64,000 nucleotides of DNA, taken from positions 2,020,001-2,084,000 of the forward strand of contig NZ_CP136419.1 of the NCBI RefSeq assembly GCF_039233145.1. Reading direction: 5' to 3'. The notes under the pieces were generated by a model, which had not been told where the DNA came from, searched no databases, and saw only the letters and a list, made by a program, of their open reading frames with translations. Shown in pieces: positions 24,441 through 33,512 of the stretch (position 1 is the first letter of the stretch; every line of letters begins with the position of its first letter). The translations under genes and the position numbers were made by a program. Source of the DNA: Moorella humiferrea. GTDB taxonomy: Bacteria > Bacillota > DSM-521 > Neomoorellales > Neomoorellaceae.

Positions 24441-25115
24441 TTATGAATTCCTAATTGCCTCTGTTATTGCTACCCCCGAGCTTGTACCAATTCTGTTTGC
24501 ACCTGCTTCAAGCATGGCAATCGCTGTTTGATAATCCCTTATTCCACCAGACGCTTTAATTTTTATTTTATCGCCTACAGTTTCCCGCATCAAAATTATA
24601 TCGCTTACCGCTGCTCCAGGTCCATTAAAGCCTGTACTTGTTTTTACAAAAGCTGCTCCATTTTCTATAGCTAATTTACAAGCAGCTATCTTCTCTTCTT
24701 TGTCTAATAAACATGTTTCTATAATTACCTTAACAATGGCTTGTTCTTTAGTAGCGACGTCAACAATATCTTTAATTTCTTTACCTACATAACTGAATTC
24801 TTTACTTTTTAACATGCCTATATTAATTACCATATCAATTTCAGAGGCACCTTGTTCAATTGCCTTTTGTGCTTCTTTTATCTTTATACTAGTTTCATTT
24901 GCACCTAAAGGAAATCCTATCACCGTACATGTTTTTACACCAGTTCCCCTTAATACTCTAGAGGCTAAAGATACATAACACGGATTAATACAAACACTGG
25001 CAAAACGGTAATTAATTGCCTCTTCACATAAGCGCACTATATCTTCCGGCGTAGCTTGAGGTTTTAATAAAGTATGATCAATTACGGCCGCTAGAGCTTT
25101 TTTATCCCAAAACAT
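24441..25115 (-). CDS. deoC: Deoxyribose-phosphate aldolase family protein
   Basis: A 224-residue class I aldolase of DeoC type, normal length. The Schiff-base Lys is visible in FVKTSTGF near residue 150 and the proton-relay Lys in KIKASGGIR near 180. CTVIGFPLG and EIDMVINIG are conserved. DeoC splits 2-deoxyribose 5-phosphate into acetaldehyde and glyceraldehyde 3-phosphate, but paralogues in sugar operons can use other substrates. A GGAGG lies upstream; the start may be ATG 25115 or the TTG directly before it. It is the last gene of the ribose-type transporter operon, so it is likely the cleavage step for the sugar that the kinase phosphorylates. Confidence 0.88.
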   Translation of the reverse strand: MFWDKKALAAVIDHTLLKPQATPEDIVRLCEEAINYRFASVCINPCYVSLASRVLRGTGVKTCTVIGFPLGANETSIKIKEAQKAIEQGASEIDMVINIGMLKSKEFSYVGKEIKDIVDVATKEQAIVKVIIETCLLDKEEKIAACKLAIENGAAFVKTSTGFNGPGAAVSDIILMRETVGDKIKIKASGGIRDYQTAIAMLEAGANRIGTSSGVAITEAIRNS

Positions 25116-25143
25116 CAACAGAATTTCCTCCTACAATATTTTT

Positions 25144-25185
25144 GTGCTAGGCAGACCCAAATCTCCTCATCAGTCTGCCTAGCAC
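25144..25185 (-). other. 13-bp perfect hairpin between binding-protein gene and deoC
   Basis: GTGCTAGGCAGAC (25144-25156) and GTCTGCCTAGCAC (25173-25185) form a perfect stem with a 16-base loop. Neither side has a good T run. Such hairpins behind solute-binding-protein genes usually protect the upstream message and reduce expression of the next gene, which fits the need for excess binding protein. Confidence 0.65.
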
Positions 25186-25211
25186 TACCTATTAAATCTA
25201 CTACAACGTCA

Positions 25212-26222
25212 TTACTTTTTACTCGGAGCGAAAGTTAAACTGGTATTTAAATACTGGTCAACATTCTGCTTGTCTACTAACCCGGTGCCAGCATCTATAA
25301 ACTCAGGATATTTTTCACCATTTAGTACCCCTAAAGCTGTATCGACGGCTAATTTACCTAGATACTGGGGATCATTAAGGACTGTTGCATCATATTTACC
25401 GGCTTTTATAGCTACTAAAGCTTCCATTAAGCCGTCAACACCTACAACTTTAACCCCAGTAATCTTGTTCTGTTCTAATACCTGTACAGCACCTAAAGCC
25501 ATATCGTCATTGTGGGCGTATACCAAATCTATTTTGGGATTTGCCTGGAGTATATCCTGGAAAGCCTTGACCGCTTTGGAACGGGTATAATCACAATACG
25601 GGCTCTGAATTACCTTAATGCCGGGCTCCTTATCAACTATTTCATGGAACCCATCCCGTCTGGCCATCATAACCTTATCACCAGCGGCACCTTGAATTTC
25701 AACTATTACGCCTTTAGCTTGACCAGCTCCACCTAACAATTCAACTGCCTTTTTACCAGCAAGCCTACCCATTTCTTTATTGTCACGTCCAACAAAGGTA
25801 GCTACTTTAGCAGTAGTTGGTCTATCTACTGTTACTACAGGAATATTAGCCTTTTCAGCCGCTGCAAGGGCTGGCGCAACACCATCCGGATTTACAGGGT
25901 TTAGCAAGAGCACATTAATTCCTTTAGTAATTAAATCTTGAACGTCATTATTCTGTTTTTGAATATTCTCTTGAGCATCTACATAAATTAATTGTGCTCC
26001 TTTAGCCTTTGCTTCATTTTCCGCCGCCTTCATTAATTCAACATAAAAAGGGGACTGTAAAGTAACCTGGGAAAAGCCAATGATAACCTTTTTCTGCTCA
26101 CTGGTCGAAGAAGGAGATGAGGAGCTTGAGGTTTGCTTCTGACTCTGACCACATCCCACAGCAAGCATAAATACAAATACCGCTGCTAATAGTAGAGAAG
26201 CTTTTTTCATAAATTTTTTCAT
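25212..26222 (-). CDS. Ribose-type ABC transporter substrate-binding lipoprotein
   Basis: A 336-residue periplasmic-binding-protein type 1 (RbsB-like) lipoprotein. Signal peptide with lipobox LAVGC (Cys24), then a Ser-rich linker. The mature part begins KKVIIGFSQVTLQSPFY, and DLITKGINVLLLNPVN, VVTVDRP, GDKVMMARRDGF and YAHNDDMALGAV are the usual sugar-contact blocks. Binds a monosaccharide, polyol or similar small ligand for the RbsC/RbsA pair encoded upstream in the same transcript. The ligand is not readable from sequence. Confidence 0.92.
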   Translation of the reverse strand: MKKFMKKASLLLAAVFVFMLAVGCGQSQKQTSSSSSPSSTSEQKKVIIGFSQVTLQSPFYVELMKAAENEAKAKGAQLIYVDAQENIQKQNNDVQDLITKGINVLLLNPVNPDGVAPALAAAEKANIPVVTVDRPTTAKVATFVGRDNKEMGRLAGKKAVELLGGAGQAKGVIVEIQGAAGDKVMMARRDGFHEIVDKEPGIKVIQSPYCDYTRSKAVKAFQDILQANPKIDLVYAHNDDMALGAVQVLEQNKITGVKVVGVDGLMEALVAIKAGKYDATVLNDPQYLGKLAVDTALGVLNGEKYPEFIDAGTGLVDKQNVDQYLNTSLTFAPSKK

Positions 26223-26300
26223 TTGCCCTTTACCTCCATTAAATTAAATTCAAATAGGCTCTTTAAGTAATTGCAGAAACTTTTCTTGCTTACTCTCTTG

Positions 26301-27257
26301 CTACTTTTCACTCCCTCCAACTACAAATTCATTCAATACCAAAGCTAATACAATGATCACCCCCATAAAAATAGACTGATAATAAGATGATAAACCTATC
26401 AAATTAAATATATTAGTAATGATACTCATTAGTAGAACTCCAATAAAGGTTCCCATTACACCTCCAGTACCGCCAGAAAGGCTGGCCCCGCCGAGAACCA
26501 CAGCCGCAATTGCATTTAGCTCTGCACCATTCCCAGCCGTAGGCTGAGATACCGTGAGCCAGGAGGCCAACACAATACCTGCAAAAGCTGATAATAAACC
26601 AGAAATTATATATGTTGTTGCAATAACCTTATTAATGTTTATGCCCGATAAATAAGCAGCTTCAGGGTTGCCGCCAACTGCATAAAGACGTCTTCCAAAG
26701 ACCGAGTATTTTAATATAAAAGCGGTAATAAGGGTTAATAATATCCATATAATTCCACTAATAGGTATTCCCCACAAAAAGCCTGCGCCTAAAACATTAA
26801 ATTTTGAGGGCAATCCAAATACAGGTTGTCCATCGGTGGTTAGCAATGCCATACCACGCGCAGCCACCATCATAGCCAAAGTAGCAAGGAAAGCCGGTAC
26901 CCTTGCTTTAGTAGTTATAAAACCGTTTATTCCACCGAGTAACGCTCCCACAACTAAAGTGATAAAAATGGCTAAGGAGATTGCCATCCCATTTTTTAGC
27001 AATATACCCACTATCATCCCGGCTAGTGCCAAAATTGAGCCGACAGAAAGATCAATCCCCCCCGTTATAATCACAAACGTCATACCAATGGATACAATGC
27101 CAATAACAGAAGACTGTTGGAGCAGGTTCAAGAAATTACCTACCGTGAAAAAGCGCGGAGAAAGCATGGAGGCAACAATGACTAAAATTAACAGCAAGAA
27201 TAAAATGCTATAGCGCCTTAAAATCATACTAGATTTTCTTATTATATCAGCTCCCAT
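26301..27257 (-). CDS. Ribose-type ABC transporter permease
   Basis: A 318-residue RbsC-family membrane protein with about eight to nine hydrophobic segments. Conserved blocks are FVIITGGIDLSVGSILALAGM near residue 62, RRLYAVGGNPEAAYLSGIN near 188 and the C-terminal AVVLGGASLSGGTGGVMGTFIG. It begins two bases after the ATPase gene, showing tight operon structure. It forms the channel, presumably as a homodimer, because only one permease gene is present. Confidence 0.93.
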   Translation of the reverse strand: MGADIIRKSSMILRRYSILFLLLILVIVASMLSPRFFTVGNFLNLLQQSSVIGIVSIGMTFVIITGGIDLSVGSILALAGMIVGILLKNGMAISLAIFITLVVGALLGGINGFITTKARVPAFLATLAMMVAARGMALLTTDGQPVFGLPSKFNVLGAGFLWGIPISGIIWILLTLITAFILKYSVFGRRLYAVGGNPEAAYLSGININKVIATTYIISGLLSAFAGIVLASWLTVSQPTAGNGAELNAIAAVVLGGASLSGGTGGVMGTFIGVLLMSIITNIFNLIGLSSYYQSIFMGVIIVLALVLNEFVVGGSEK

Positions 27258-27258
27258 T

Positions 27259-28764
27259 TTAATTAACCCTCACTTTCCTTCCAGCAACTGCACATTGTAA
27301 AATTTTTTCCTCGGATGTGGAGACAGGATAAAATTCATCCACCAAACACCCGTCATACATAACAATAATCCTATTGCACAACCTGGTCAGCTCGCTCAAT
27401 TCTGATGAGGCGATAATAATGCTTTTGCCTAAAGAAGCTAAATGATTAATAATGTTATAAATTTCTTCTTTAGCTCCAACATCAATTCCCTGTGTTGGTT
27501 CATCAAAAAGAAACAACCTCGATTCGCTTAAAAGCCACTTGGCAATAACGACTTTTTGTTGATTGCCGCCACTAAGTTTTGATACGAAAAATTGATGGGA
27601 AGGTGTCTTTATCCGCAAGTTCTTTATTTGTTCGGCTACACTAGTGTTGATTTGGCGATTTTTTATTATGCCGTATTTAGTAAACCTTTTTAACGCCGGG
27701 AGGATTGAATTCTCCCACACGGTTAAACTTAATACAAGTCCTTCCCTTTTACGATTTTCTGGTACTAAAGCACATCCCATTTGACAGGCTTTAGTAGGGG
27801 AATAAGTTTTGGGATTAATTGTCTGGCCGAAAAGCTCGATCTCACCGCTATATATTTTATCGGCGCCAAAAATAACCCTTAATACTTCCGTTCTCCCTGA
27901 ACCGACAAGTCCAAAGAGCCCGACAACCTCCCCTGCCCTTACGCTTAAATTTATTTCTTTAAGCTTATGGTTAGAAACATTTTTTAACGCAAGGACAATG
28001 TCTTTGCCCGTACTAAGGCCCCGATTGGGGGTACTATTAGTAATAGAATGACCGACGATAAGCTCGACAAGCTTATCATGATCCAAATCTTCGATATTAA
28101 ATGTTCCAACCAGAGAACCATCACGCAAGACTGTTACGCGATCCCCTAATTCTAATAGTTCTTCCAACCGATGCGAGATATAAATAATGGTAATGCCTTT
28201 CTTTTTTAAATCATTAATAACACTTTTAAGGACATTAAATTCTTCCGCTGATAATGTCGCCGAAGGTTCGTCCATTATAATAATTTTTGCCTTCTGCGCC
28301 AAGACCTTAACCAGTTCAACAAGCTGCTGGTGCCCAATGGTCAACGTTTCGACGGGCTTATCTACATCGATATTTTTTATGCCTATCTCGGCGAACATAT
28401 CTCGGGATAATTGTGAAATTTTTCTCCAATCAACAATCGGCCCTTTTACTGGATAATTGTTCAAAAAGATGTTTTCCGCTGCCGTAAGTTTCGGGACCAC
28501 TGATAACTCCTGGTAAATGGTGCCTATACCTGCCTTTAAAGCATCAATGGGATTCCGCAAATTTACTTTTTTACCTTCAATCCAAATTTCGCCGCTGTCA
28601 GCCTGATAAGCGCCGCTCAATATTTTCATGAGGGTGGATTTCCCGGCCCCATTAGCACCGGCCAGACAGTGCACTTCACCCTTCTTGACAATAAAATCTA
28701 CCTCTTTTAAAGCTTTAACTCCGGGAAAAGACTTGTTTATACCTTTCATTTCCAGGATATTCAT
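27259..28764 (-). CDS. Ribose-type ABC transporter ATP-binding protein (two ATPase domains)
   Basis: A 501-residue RbsA-family protein with two nucleotide-binding domains. The first has Walker A GANGAGKST and Walker B IIIMDEPSATLS. The second has the divergent Walker A GLVGSGRTE, signature LSGGNQQKV and Walker B LFDEPTQGIDVG, normal for the family. The ATG at 28764 shares bases with the kinase stop (TAATG). It energises uptake of the RbsB-bound ligand. Confidence 0.94.
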   Translation of the reverse strand: MNILEMKGINKSFPGVKALKEVDFIVKKGEVHCLAGANGAGKSTLMKILSGAYQADSGEIWIEGKKVNLRNPIDALKAGIGTIYQELSVVPKLTAAENIFLNNYPVKGPIVDWRKISQLSRDMFAEIGIKNIDVDKPVETLTIGHQQLVELVKVLAQKAKIIIMDEPSATLSAEEFNVLKSVINDLKKKGITIIYISHRLEELLELGDRVTVLRDGSLVGTFNIEDLDHDKLVELIVGHSITNSTPNRGLSTGKDIVLALKNVSNHKLKEINLSVRAGEVVGLFGLVGSGRTEVLRVIFGADKIYSGEIELFGQTINPKTYSPTKACQMGCALVPENRKREGLVLSLTVWENSILPALKRFTKYGIIKNRQINTSVAEQIKNLRIKTPSHQFFVSKLSGGNQQKVVIAKWLLSESRLFLFDEPTQGIDVGAKEEIYNIINHLASLGKSIIIASSELSELTRLCNRIIVMYDGCLVDEFYPVSTSEEKILQCAVAGRKVRVN

Positions 28765-30302
28765 TAAGATAACCTCCTGGAGTTTGCCCTATAATTGTAG
28801 ATGCGATGAAGGATAGGTTTAATAGACTTATAAAGGTCCAAATAACACTGGTAATAAAAACTGTACTCCGCGGTAACATCCTTATTGGGATATACAGTAT
28901 ATCCTGCTTTAACAAAATTTTTGGCGCTTTCCTCAATCGAATGAAACCATCCTGCACCGACGCTCGCTAATATAGCTCCTCCCAAAATACCGGCCTCGGT
29001 AAATTTATTTATCGTGATGGGTATTTGTAATACATCTGCTATAATTTGTAACCATAAACTGTTTTTCGTTGGGCCCCCGCATGCAACTACGCCATTAATC
29101 TGATAGCCATTACTTTTAAAAATATCTATAATTGCCCTTGTACCAAAGGCAACGCTTTCCATTAATGATCTATATATTGCAGCGCGATTAGTATTTAAAG
29201 TCAACCCGGCAATAACACCTGTAATCAGCGAATCACGAAAAGGTGTTCGATTTCCCTGCCACATATCAAGGGAAATTAGCCCATTTGCTCCAGGACCTAA
29301 TTCACTGGCTTCATTTATTAATTTCTGGTGGGCCTTAATACTATCATCGCCATATTCCCGCGCCATTTCATCTACTACCCAATTAACTATAGAGGCGCAT
29401 GAAGCCTGCCCACCTTCCAATACCCACATATCCTTAAAAACAGCATCCGGATAAGGCCCCCATAAGCCCTTATGAAAGTAAGGTTTATTTGATAAAACTA
29501 AATGTACAAAGCTTGTCCCCATTATTACTGCCATCTGTCCTTCATTGACGACACCAAGACCAATCATTGCCGCATAAGCGTCAATTCCACCTTGAAATAC
29601 CGGAATATCCGCGTCGAGATTTAAATCTTCGCCTGCCTGTTTGGTCAGCGGCCCTATGAGCTCACCCATGGGTATTACTTCAGTGGGCCACTTTTCATAA
29701 AAATCCCTGAGACCAGCAGCAGTATAAAATTCGCTTTTCCAACCGCCGTCTTTACTTGAATAACCCCATTTACATGTTGTATTACATTGCGATGCCACCC
29801 ATTTACCTGTCAAGAGATAATTAATCCAATCTAACTGTTCTACAATTTTATAGCTTTGCTTGTATAACTCCGGCCTATTTCTCTTTAGCCAAAGAGTTTT
29901 AGGTAGCATCCATTCCGCTGATACTTCTCCACCACTGTAGCGAAGAATTGGGTCATCAATATTGGAGATTTCCCTGGCTTCTTGCGAAGCTCGCATATCC
30001 ATCCACATTATCGCCGGCGCCAGCGGCGCACCTTCCCGGTCGACACAGAGCACCGTTGAAGAAGTTGCGCTGACACATATCCCCTTAACGGCTGTGTTTG
30101 GTGCGGACGATACACATTCCCTCACGGCCTCTTTAATTGCTTTCCACCAATCTTGGGGGTTTTGTTCGGCCCAGCCGGGATGGGGAAAATGTGTATTGTA
30201 TCTTTTGTATGAAAGCGTATGAAGCCCATTCAAAGTAAAAAGGCCGACTTTAACTCCTTGAGTACCGACATCGATTCCCATTACTGCAGGTATTTTTTCC
30301 AT
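28764..30302 (-). CDS. FGGY-family carbohydrate kinase
   Basis: A 512-residue sugar kinase of the FGGY family (xylulo-, ribulo-, glycerol and AI-2 kinases). The N-terminal phosphate loop is GIDVGTQGVKVGLF; MWMDMRASQEAREI and a GGIDAYAAMIGLG block near residue 245 belong to the sugar and ATP sites. VVACGGPTKNSLWLQIIADVL is the C-terminal ATP-binding motif. The ATG at 30302 has AGGTGA five bases upstream; a GTG three codons earlier overlaps that site. Context with a SorC regulator, two polyol-type dehydrogenases and DeoC suggests it phosphorylates a ketose made by oxidising a polyol. Confidence 0.9.
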   Translation of the reverse strand: MEKIPAVMGIDVGTQGVKVGLFTLNGLHTLSYKRYNTHFPHPGWAEQNPQDWWKAIKEAVRECVSSAPNTAVKGICVSATSSTVLCVDREGAPLAPAIMWMDMRASQEAREISNIDDPILRYSGGEVSAEWMLPKTLWLKRNRPELYKQSYKIVEQLDWINYLLTGKWVASQCNTTCKWGYSSKDGGWKSEFYTAAGLRDFYEKWPTEVIPMGELIGPLTKQAGEDLNLDADIPVFQGGIDAYAAMIGLGVVNEGQMAVIMGTSFVHLVLSNKPYFHKGLWGPYPDAVFKDMWVLEGGQASCASIVNWVVDEMAREYGDDSIKAHQKLINEASELGPGANGLISLDMWQGNRTPFRDSLITGVIAGLTLNTNRAAIYRSLMESVAFGTRAIIDIFKSNGYQINGVVACGGPTKNSLWLQIIADVLQIPITINKFTEAGILGGAILASVGAGWFHSIEESAKNFVKAGYTVYPNKDVTAEYSFYYQCYLDLYKSIKPILHRIYNYRANSRRLS

Positions 30303-30319
30303 TCTGCTCACCTTTGCTG

Positions 30320-31357
30320 TTAAGGCAAAAACATTATTTTATTGTATTCAATGGATCCTTCTTTAATTTTCCTAAACACTTCAGGTGCCTCATCGAGGGA
30401 TAAACGATGGGTAATAATCGGTTCAGCAACCATTTTCCCTTCCGCAAAAAGTTCGATTGATGTAGTCCATTCTTTTCCCGGGAAAGGTTTGGAGAAGGAA
30501 TTCCAGGAACCTAAAATAATTAACTCATAACGTAAAATCCTATCTACATGTTCTTCCAACAAATTTAAACCTTTATGGCTAATACCCAAAAAGACGACAC
30601 GTCCATGACGTCCTACTGTCTTAATAGCTTCTGCTTGTACTGAAGGCACTCCTGTAAAATCTATTGCAACTTCTGGTTCTTTTCCTAAGATTTCCAGTAT
30701 TGTATTAGATACATCTTTTTCGCTTGAATTGATTATATAAGTAGCGCCCAAACTCTCGGCTATTTTCAACTTGCTTGAAATAATATCAACAGCAATAATG
30801 TTCTTTGCTCCTTGAATTCTTGCGGCCTGTAGTGCCAGCATTCCTATTGGGCCAACACCGAAAATAACAACATTTTCACCCTTCTTTACCCCTGACCGCC
30901 ATATTGCATGCCATGCATTGGCAGCAGGGTCAGTCATTGCCCCCACTTCGAAACTTACATTTTCAGGTAACCTAAGTAAATTACCCTCTGGTACCACTAC
31001 ATATTCGGCCATTGCCCCGTCACGTCTTGAACCGAAATAATCATAATTCATGCATAAGGAATAATCTCCTTTTAGACATGAAGGGCATTGGTAACACGGG
31101 ATCAGCGGCGCTACTACTACCCTATCGCCAACATGCCACGATTTAACATCTTTACCTACTGCCACAATTTCTCCTGAAAACTCATGGCCAACAGTAATCT
31201 TCTCTTTATGAGCACCGACGTAAAGTATACGAGGTATATCAGAACCACATACACCTACAGCCTTTACTTTTACTAACACTTCTTTGTTTTTAGGTTCAGG
31301 CACTGGAATATCTTCTACTCGTAAATCCCCCGCCTTATATAGCCTAACTGCTTTCAT
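30320..31357 (-). CDS. Zinc-dependent alcohol dehydrogenase, GatD/sorbitol dehydrogenase-like
   Basis: A 345-residue medium-chain dehydrogenase. The catalytic zinc Cys is in GVCGSDIPRI, with the His-Glu pair GHEFSGEI. The structural zinc site is the four-Cys group CYQCPSCLKGDYSLC. The NAD-binding loop is VIFGVGPIGMLALQAA. The overall layout resembles galactitol-1-phosphate 5-dehydrogenase and polyol dehydrogenases. I place the start at ATG 31357, with AAAGGGGAC eight bases upstream; that start lies 14 bases inside the regulator gene. It probably oxidises an imported polyol or its phosphate. Confidence 0.9.
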   Translation of the reverse strand: MKAVRLYKAGDLRVEDIPVPEPKNKEVLVKVKAVGVCGSDIPRILYVGAHKEKITVGHEFSGEIVAVGKDVKSWHVGDRVVVAPLIPCYQCPSCLKGDYSLCMNYDYFGSRRDGAMAEYVVVPEGNLLRLPENVSFEVGAMTDPAANAWHAIWRSGVKKGENVVIFGVGPIGMLALQAARIQGAKNIIAVDIISSKLKIAESLGATYIINSSEKDVSNTILEILGKEPEVAIDFTGVPSVQAEAIKTVGRHGRVVFLGISHKGLNLLEEHVDRILRYELIILGSWNSFSKPFPGKEWTTSIELFAEGKMVAEPIITHRLSLDEAPEVFRKIKEGSIEYNKIMFLP

Positions 31358-32306
31358 TAATACGTCCCCTTTCTTGATAATTGAGTATAGCATTTGCAGT
31401 TATTTCATCTGTAAATAAACAATTTAAATATCCTCCTTGTAGTGCACCTATAATGGATTTTACTTTGTCTTCCCCAACCGCAACGGCAATAGCATACTCC
31501 TTTCCTTTTAACAAATTTAAAGGTATCCCTATAGTCCGCGAATCTAAATATTTATCACATATTTCGCCTTGAATATTAAAATATCTGGAACATATATCAC
31601 CAACTGCGCCCTTATTAAGTAATTCTTCATATTCTTCTGGTGTAAAGTATCCCGTCTTGAAAAGTATAGAATCTGTTGAGGCCTTTCCTATACCATATAT
31701 TGCGATTCTACTATTACTAGCAAGCTCTAATGTATCTCTTATCCTCGAATCGCTGCAAATGACATTTACTATCTCTGGCGAATCTACTATAGTTGGTACG
31801 GGCAATGAATATGGGACTGCGGAAAAAGCATTAGTAAAAGCCTCCAAAATTGTGCTTGCATTAGTAGCAAAATAACTCTTCCCCACGCCGCCATTAAGCT
31901 GCACTATTTTCACACCAGTCCTTTCTACTCTTTCCAATTGCTCCGCCACAGCAGCCATAGTCATGCCCCAGGAAATCCCTATAATATCGTTATCCTTTAC
32001 TATTTGCTTCAAAAATCGAAATAGAGCACGCCCGACATCTTTTTTTATAATTTCAGGGTAAGACACAATTACAGGGACTACGAAAACCTTTTTCAGGGCA
32101 TACTTTTTGCTTAGTTTTTCTTCAAGATATTCAACCGAATTTAAAGGATATCTAATCTTAATTTCGACAATACCTTGTTTTATAGCGGCATCTAAAGCCC
32201 TGCTAATAGTTGCCCGCGATACTTTTTCTTGTTGGGCTATCTGTTCCTGGGTTAAACCCATTTCGTAATAAAGGCGGGCTATCTTTAATAATTTCTTAAT
32301 ATCCAT
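31344..32306 (-). CDS. SorC/DeoR-type sugar-binding transcriptional regulator
   Basis: A 320-residue SorC-family regulator. The N-terminal helix-turn-helix reads MGLTQEQIAQQEKVSRATISR; the C-terminal sugar-phosphate-binding domain shows GISWGMTMAAVAEQL and VQLNGGVG, plus the GDICSRYFN block near residue 240. Relatives (SorC, DeoR of Bacillus, LsrR) bind phosphorylated sugars made by the kinase they control. It is the first gene of the operon that continues with the dehydrogenase, kinase, transporter and deoC. An inverted repeat about 40 bases upstream is a candidate operator. Confidence 0.92.
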   Translation of the reverse strand: MDIKKLLKIARLYYEMGLTQEQIAQQEKVSRATISRALDAAIKQGIVEIKIRYPLNSVEYLEEKLSKKYALKKVFVVPVIVSYPEIIKKDVGRALFRFLKQIVKDNDIIGISWGMTMAAVAEQLERVERTGVKIVQLNGGVGKSYFATNASTILEAFTNAFSAVPYSLPVPTIVDSPEIVNVICSDSRIRDTLELASNSRIAIYGIGKASTDSILFKTGYFTPEEYEELLNKGAVGDICSRYFNIQGEICDKYLDSRTIGIPLNLLKGKEYAIAVAVGEDKVKSIIGALQGGYLNCLFTDEITANAILNYQERGRINESS

Positions 32307-32343
32307 CTATGAAATTTTTTTCACCCTTAATGTTCATTTTTTC

Positions 32344-32363
32344 AATGTATATTATTCTACATT
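32344..32363. promoter_or_regulatory. Candidate SorC-type operator
   Basis: AATGTA (32344-32349) and TACATT (32358-32363) form a 6-bp inverted repeat with an 8-base spacer, in the leader of the regulator gene. A related half site (TTAATGTTCA) lies nearer the gene. Likely for autoregulation, not proven. Confidence 0.45.
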
Positions 32364-32387
32364 AGAATTTAAAATCCTGCTATGCTA

Positions 32388-32418
32388 ATAAAAAAATTCC
32401 CCTTATTTATTGGGGAAT
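32388..32418 (-). terminator. Terminator overlapping the end of the upstream dehydrogenase gene
   Basis: On the minus strand ATTCCCC (32418-32412) pairs with GGGGAAT (32402-32396), followed by TTTTTTATT. It overlaps the last codons of the dehydrogenase at 32403 and separates it from the sorC operon. Confidence 0.75.
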
Positions 32419-33449
32419 ATTATTACCCGGCCGGGTTTATCGTTTGAAAAATTCGGCTGCCTAAATATCGCAATGGCTTCTTCCAAGGTAACTTCCTTTT
32501 TTATTAAGTCTTTTAAACTCAATTTGCCCTCCAGAACAATCCTAAGCGCCTCTTTATACTGTTCAGGAGTTGAGCCATGAGTTCCTACTACAGTTAATTC
32601 ATTATAATGAATCTGGTTACAACTTATTATTTGTCGTTCTTCTTCGCCTGGCAGACCTGCAAATAGAACAATTTTACCTCGTTTTGCCACATATTTAAAC
32701 GCATCTTCAAGAGCGCTTTTAGTACCAGCAGCTACGATAACCAGATCAGCGCCCCTTTCATTGAGCCTTTGTTTTAATTCACTATTAATGCAAGCATTTT
32801 CTATGCCTAGAGCCTTAGCATTTCTAATTCTTTCTGGCACCTTATCACAGATAATTATTTCTTGGGCCCCATAGAAACTAGCTAATTTATAATGCAACAA
32901 TCCCATAACCCCAGCACCGATAATTAAAATTGTATCGCTTGAATTTACACCTACAAATTGTTGGGCATTTAAAACACAAGCAAGGGGTTCAATTAGCGTT
33001 GCTTCACTCGTTGATAATACTTCTGGAACCGGAATTATACATCTATTCTCAATTGCAACAGCGGGAATGTGCAAAAACTGAGAAAAACCGCCCCAAAATT
33101 CATAGCCGAAGATTTTTAGATTATCACATACATTTTGGGATTTATTTTTACACCAATAACATCTTCCACATGGGACGGCTGGGGATATTCCCACCCTCTG
33201 TCCCTCATAATAAAGACCTTCATATCTACTTTTAATATTTTCACCAAGAACTTCAATGGTACCGACTATTTCATGCCCCAAAATAGTAGGTTGTTGTATC
33301 CTGGGACTTCCATGGTTAAAAATCCTTAAATCACTACCACAAATAGAGCATGCTTCAACTTTTATAAGCATTTCATCGCTTTTAGTACTAGGAATCGGGA
33401 TATCGACTAACTCCAGCTTTTTAATACCGTAAAACATTATTGCTTTCAT
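32403..33449 (-). CDS. Zinc-dependent alcohol dehydrogenase, second polyol-type enzyme
   Basis: A 348-residue medium-chain dehydrogenase. The catalytic zinc region is ACSICGSDLRIFNHG with GHEIVGTI; the structural zinc site is CGRCYWCKNKSQNVC; the NAD loop is LIIGAGVMGLLHYKLA. It is clearly related in layout to the enzyme at 30320-31357 but not a recent duplicate. The ATG at 33449 has GAGG about nine bases upstream. It is separated from the sorC operon by a terminator, so it has its own promoter. It may oxidise a second position or a stereoisomer of the polyol. Base composition is AT-rich like the rest of this block. Confidence 0.88.
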   Translation of the reverse strand: MKAIMFYGIKKLELVDIPIPSTKSDEMLIKVEACSICGSDLRIFNHGSPRIQQPTILGHEIVGTIEVLGENIKSRYEGLYYEGQRVGISPAVPCGRCYWCKNKSQNVCDNLKIFGYEFWGGFSQFLHIPAVAIENRCIIPVPEVLSTSEATLIEPLACVLNAQQFVGVNSSDTILIIGAGVMGLLHYKLASFYGAQEIIICDKVPERIRNAKALGIENACINSELKQRLNERGADLVIVAAGTKSALEDAFKYVAKRGKIVLFAGLPGEEERQIISCNQIHYNELTVVGTHGSTPEQYKEALRIVLEGKLSLKDLIKKEVTLEEAIAIFRQPNFSNDKPGRVIIFPNK

Positions 33450-33512
33450 TACCCAAATCCTCACTTTCTTTCTATGATATGAACATAACCTAGCGGCCTA
33501 TATTAAGTTTTT

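Noticed and set aside
24304-24531. 75-codon rightward frame near deoC
   Set aside because: Its second half is antisense to deoC and the first half lies in the hairpin-rich stretch; no start site or motif.
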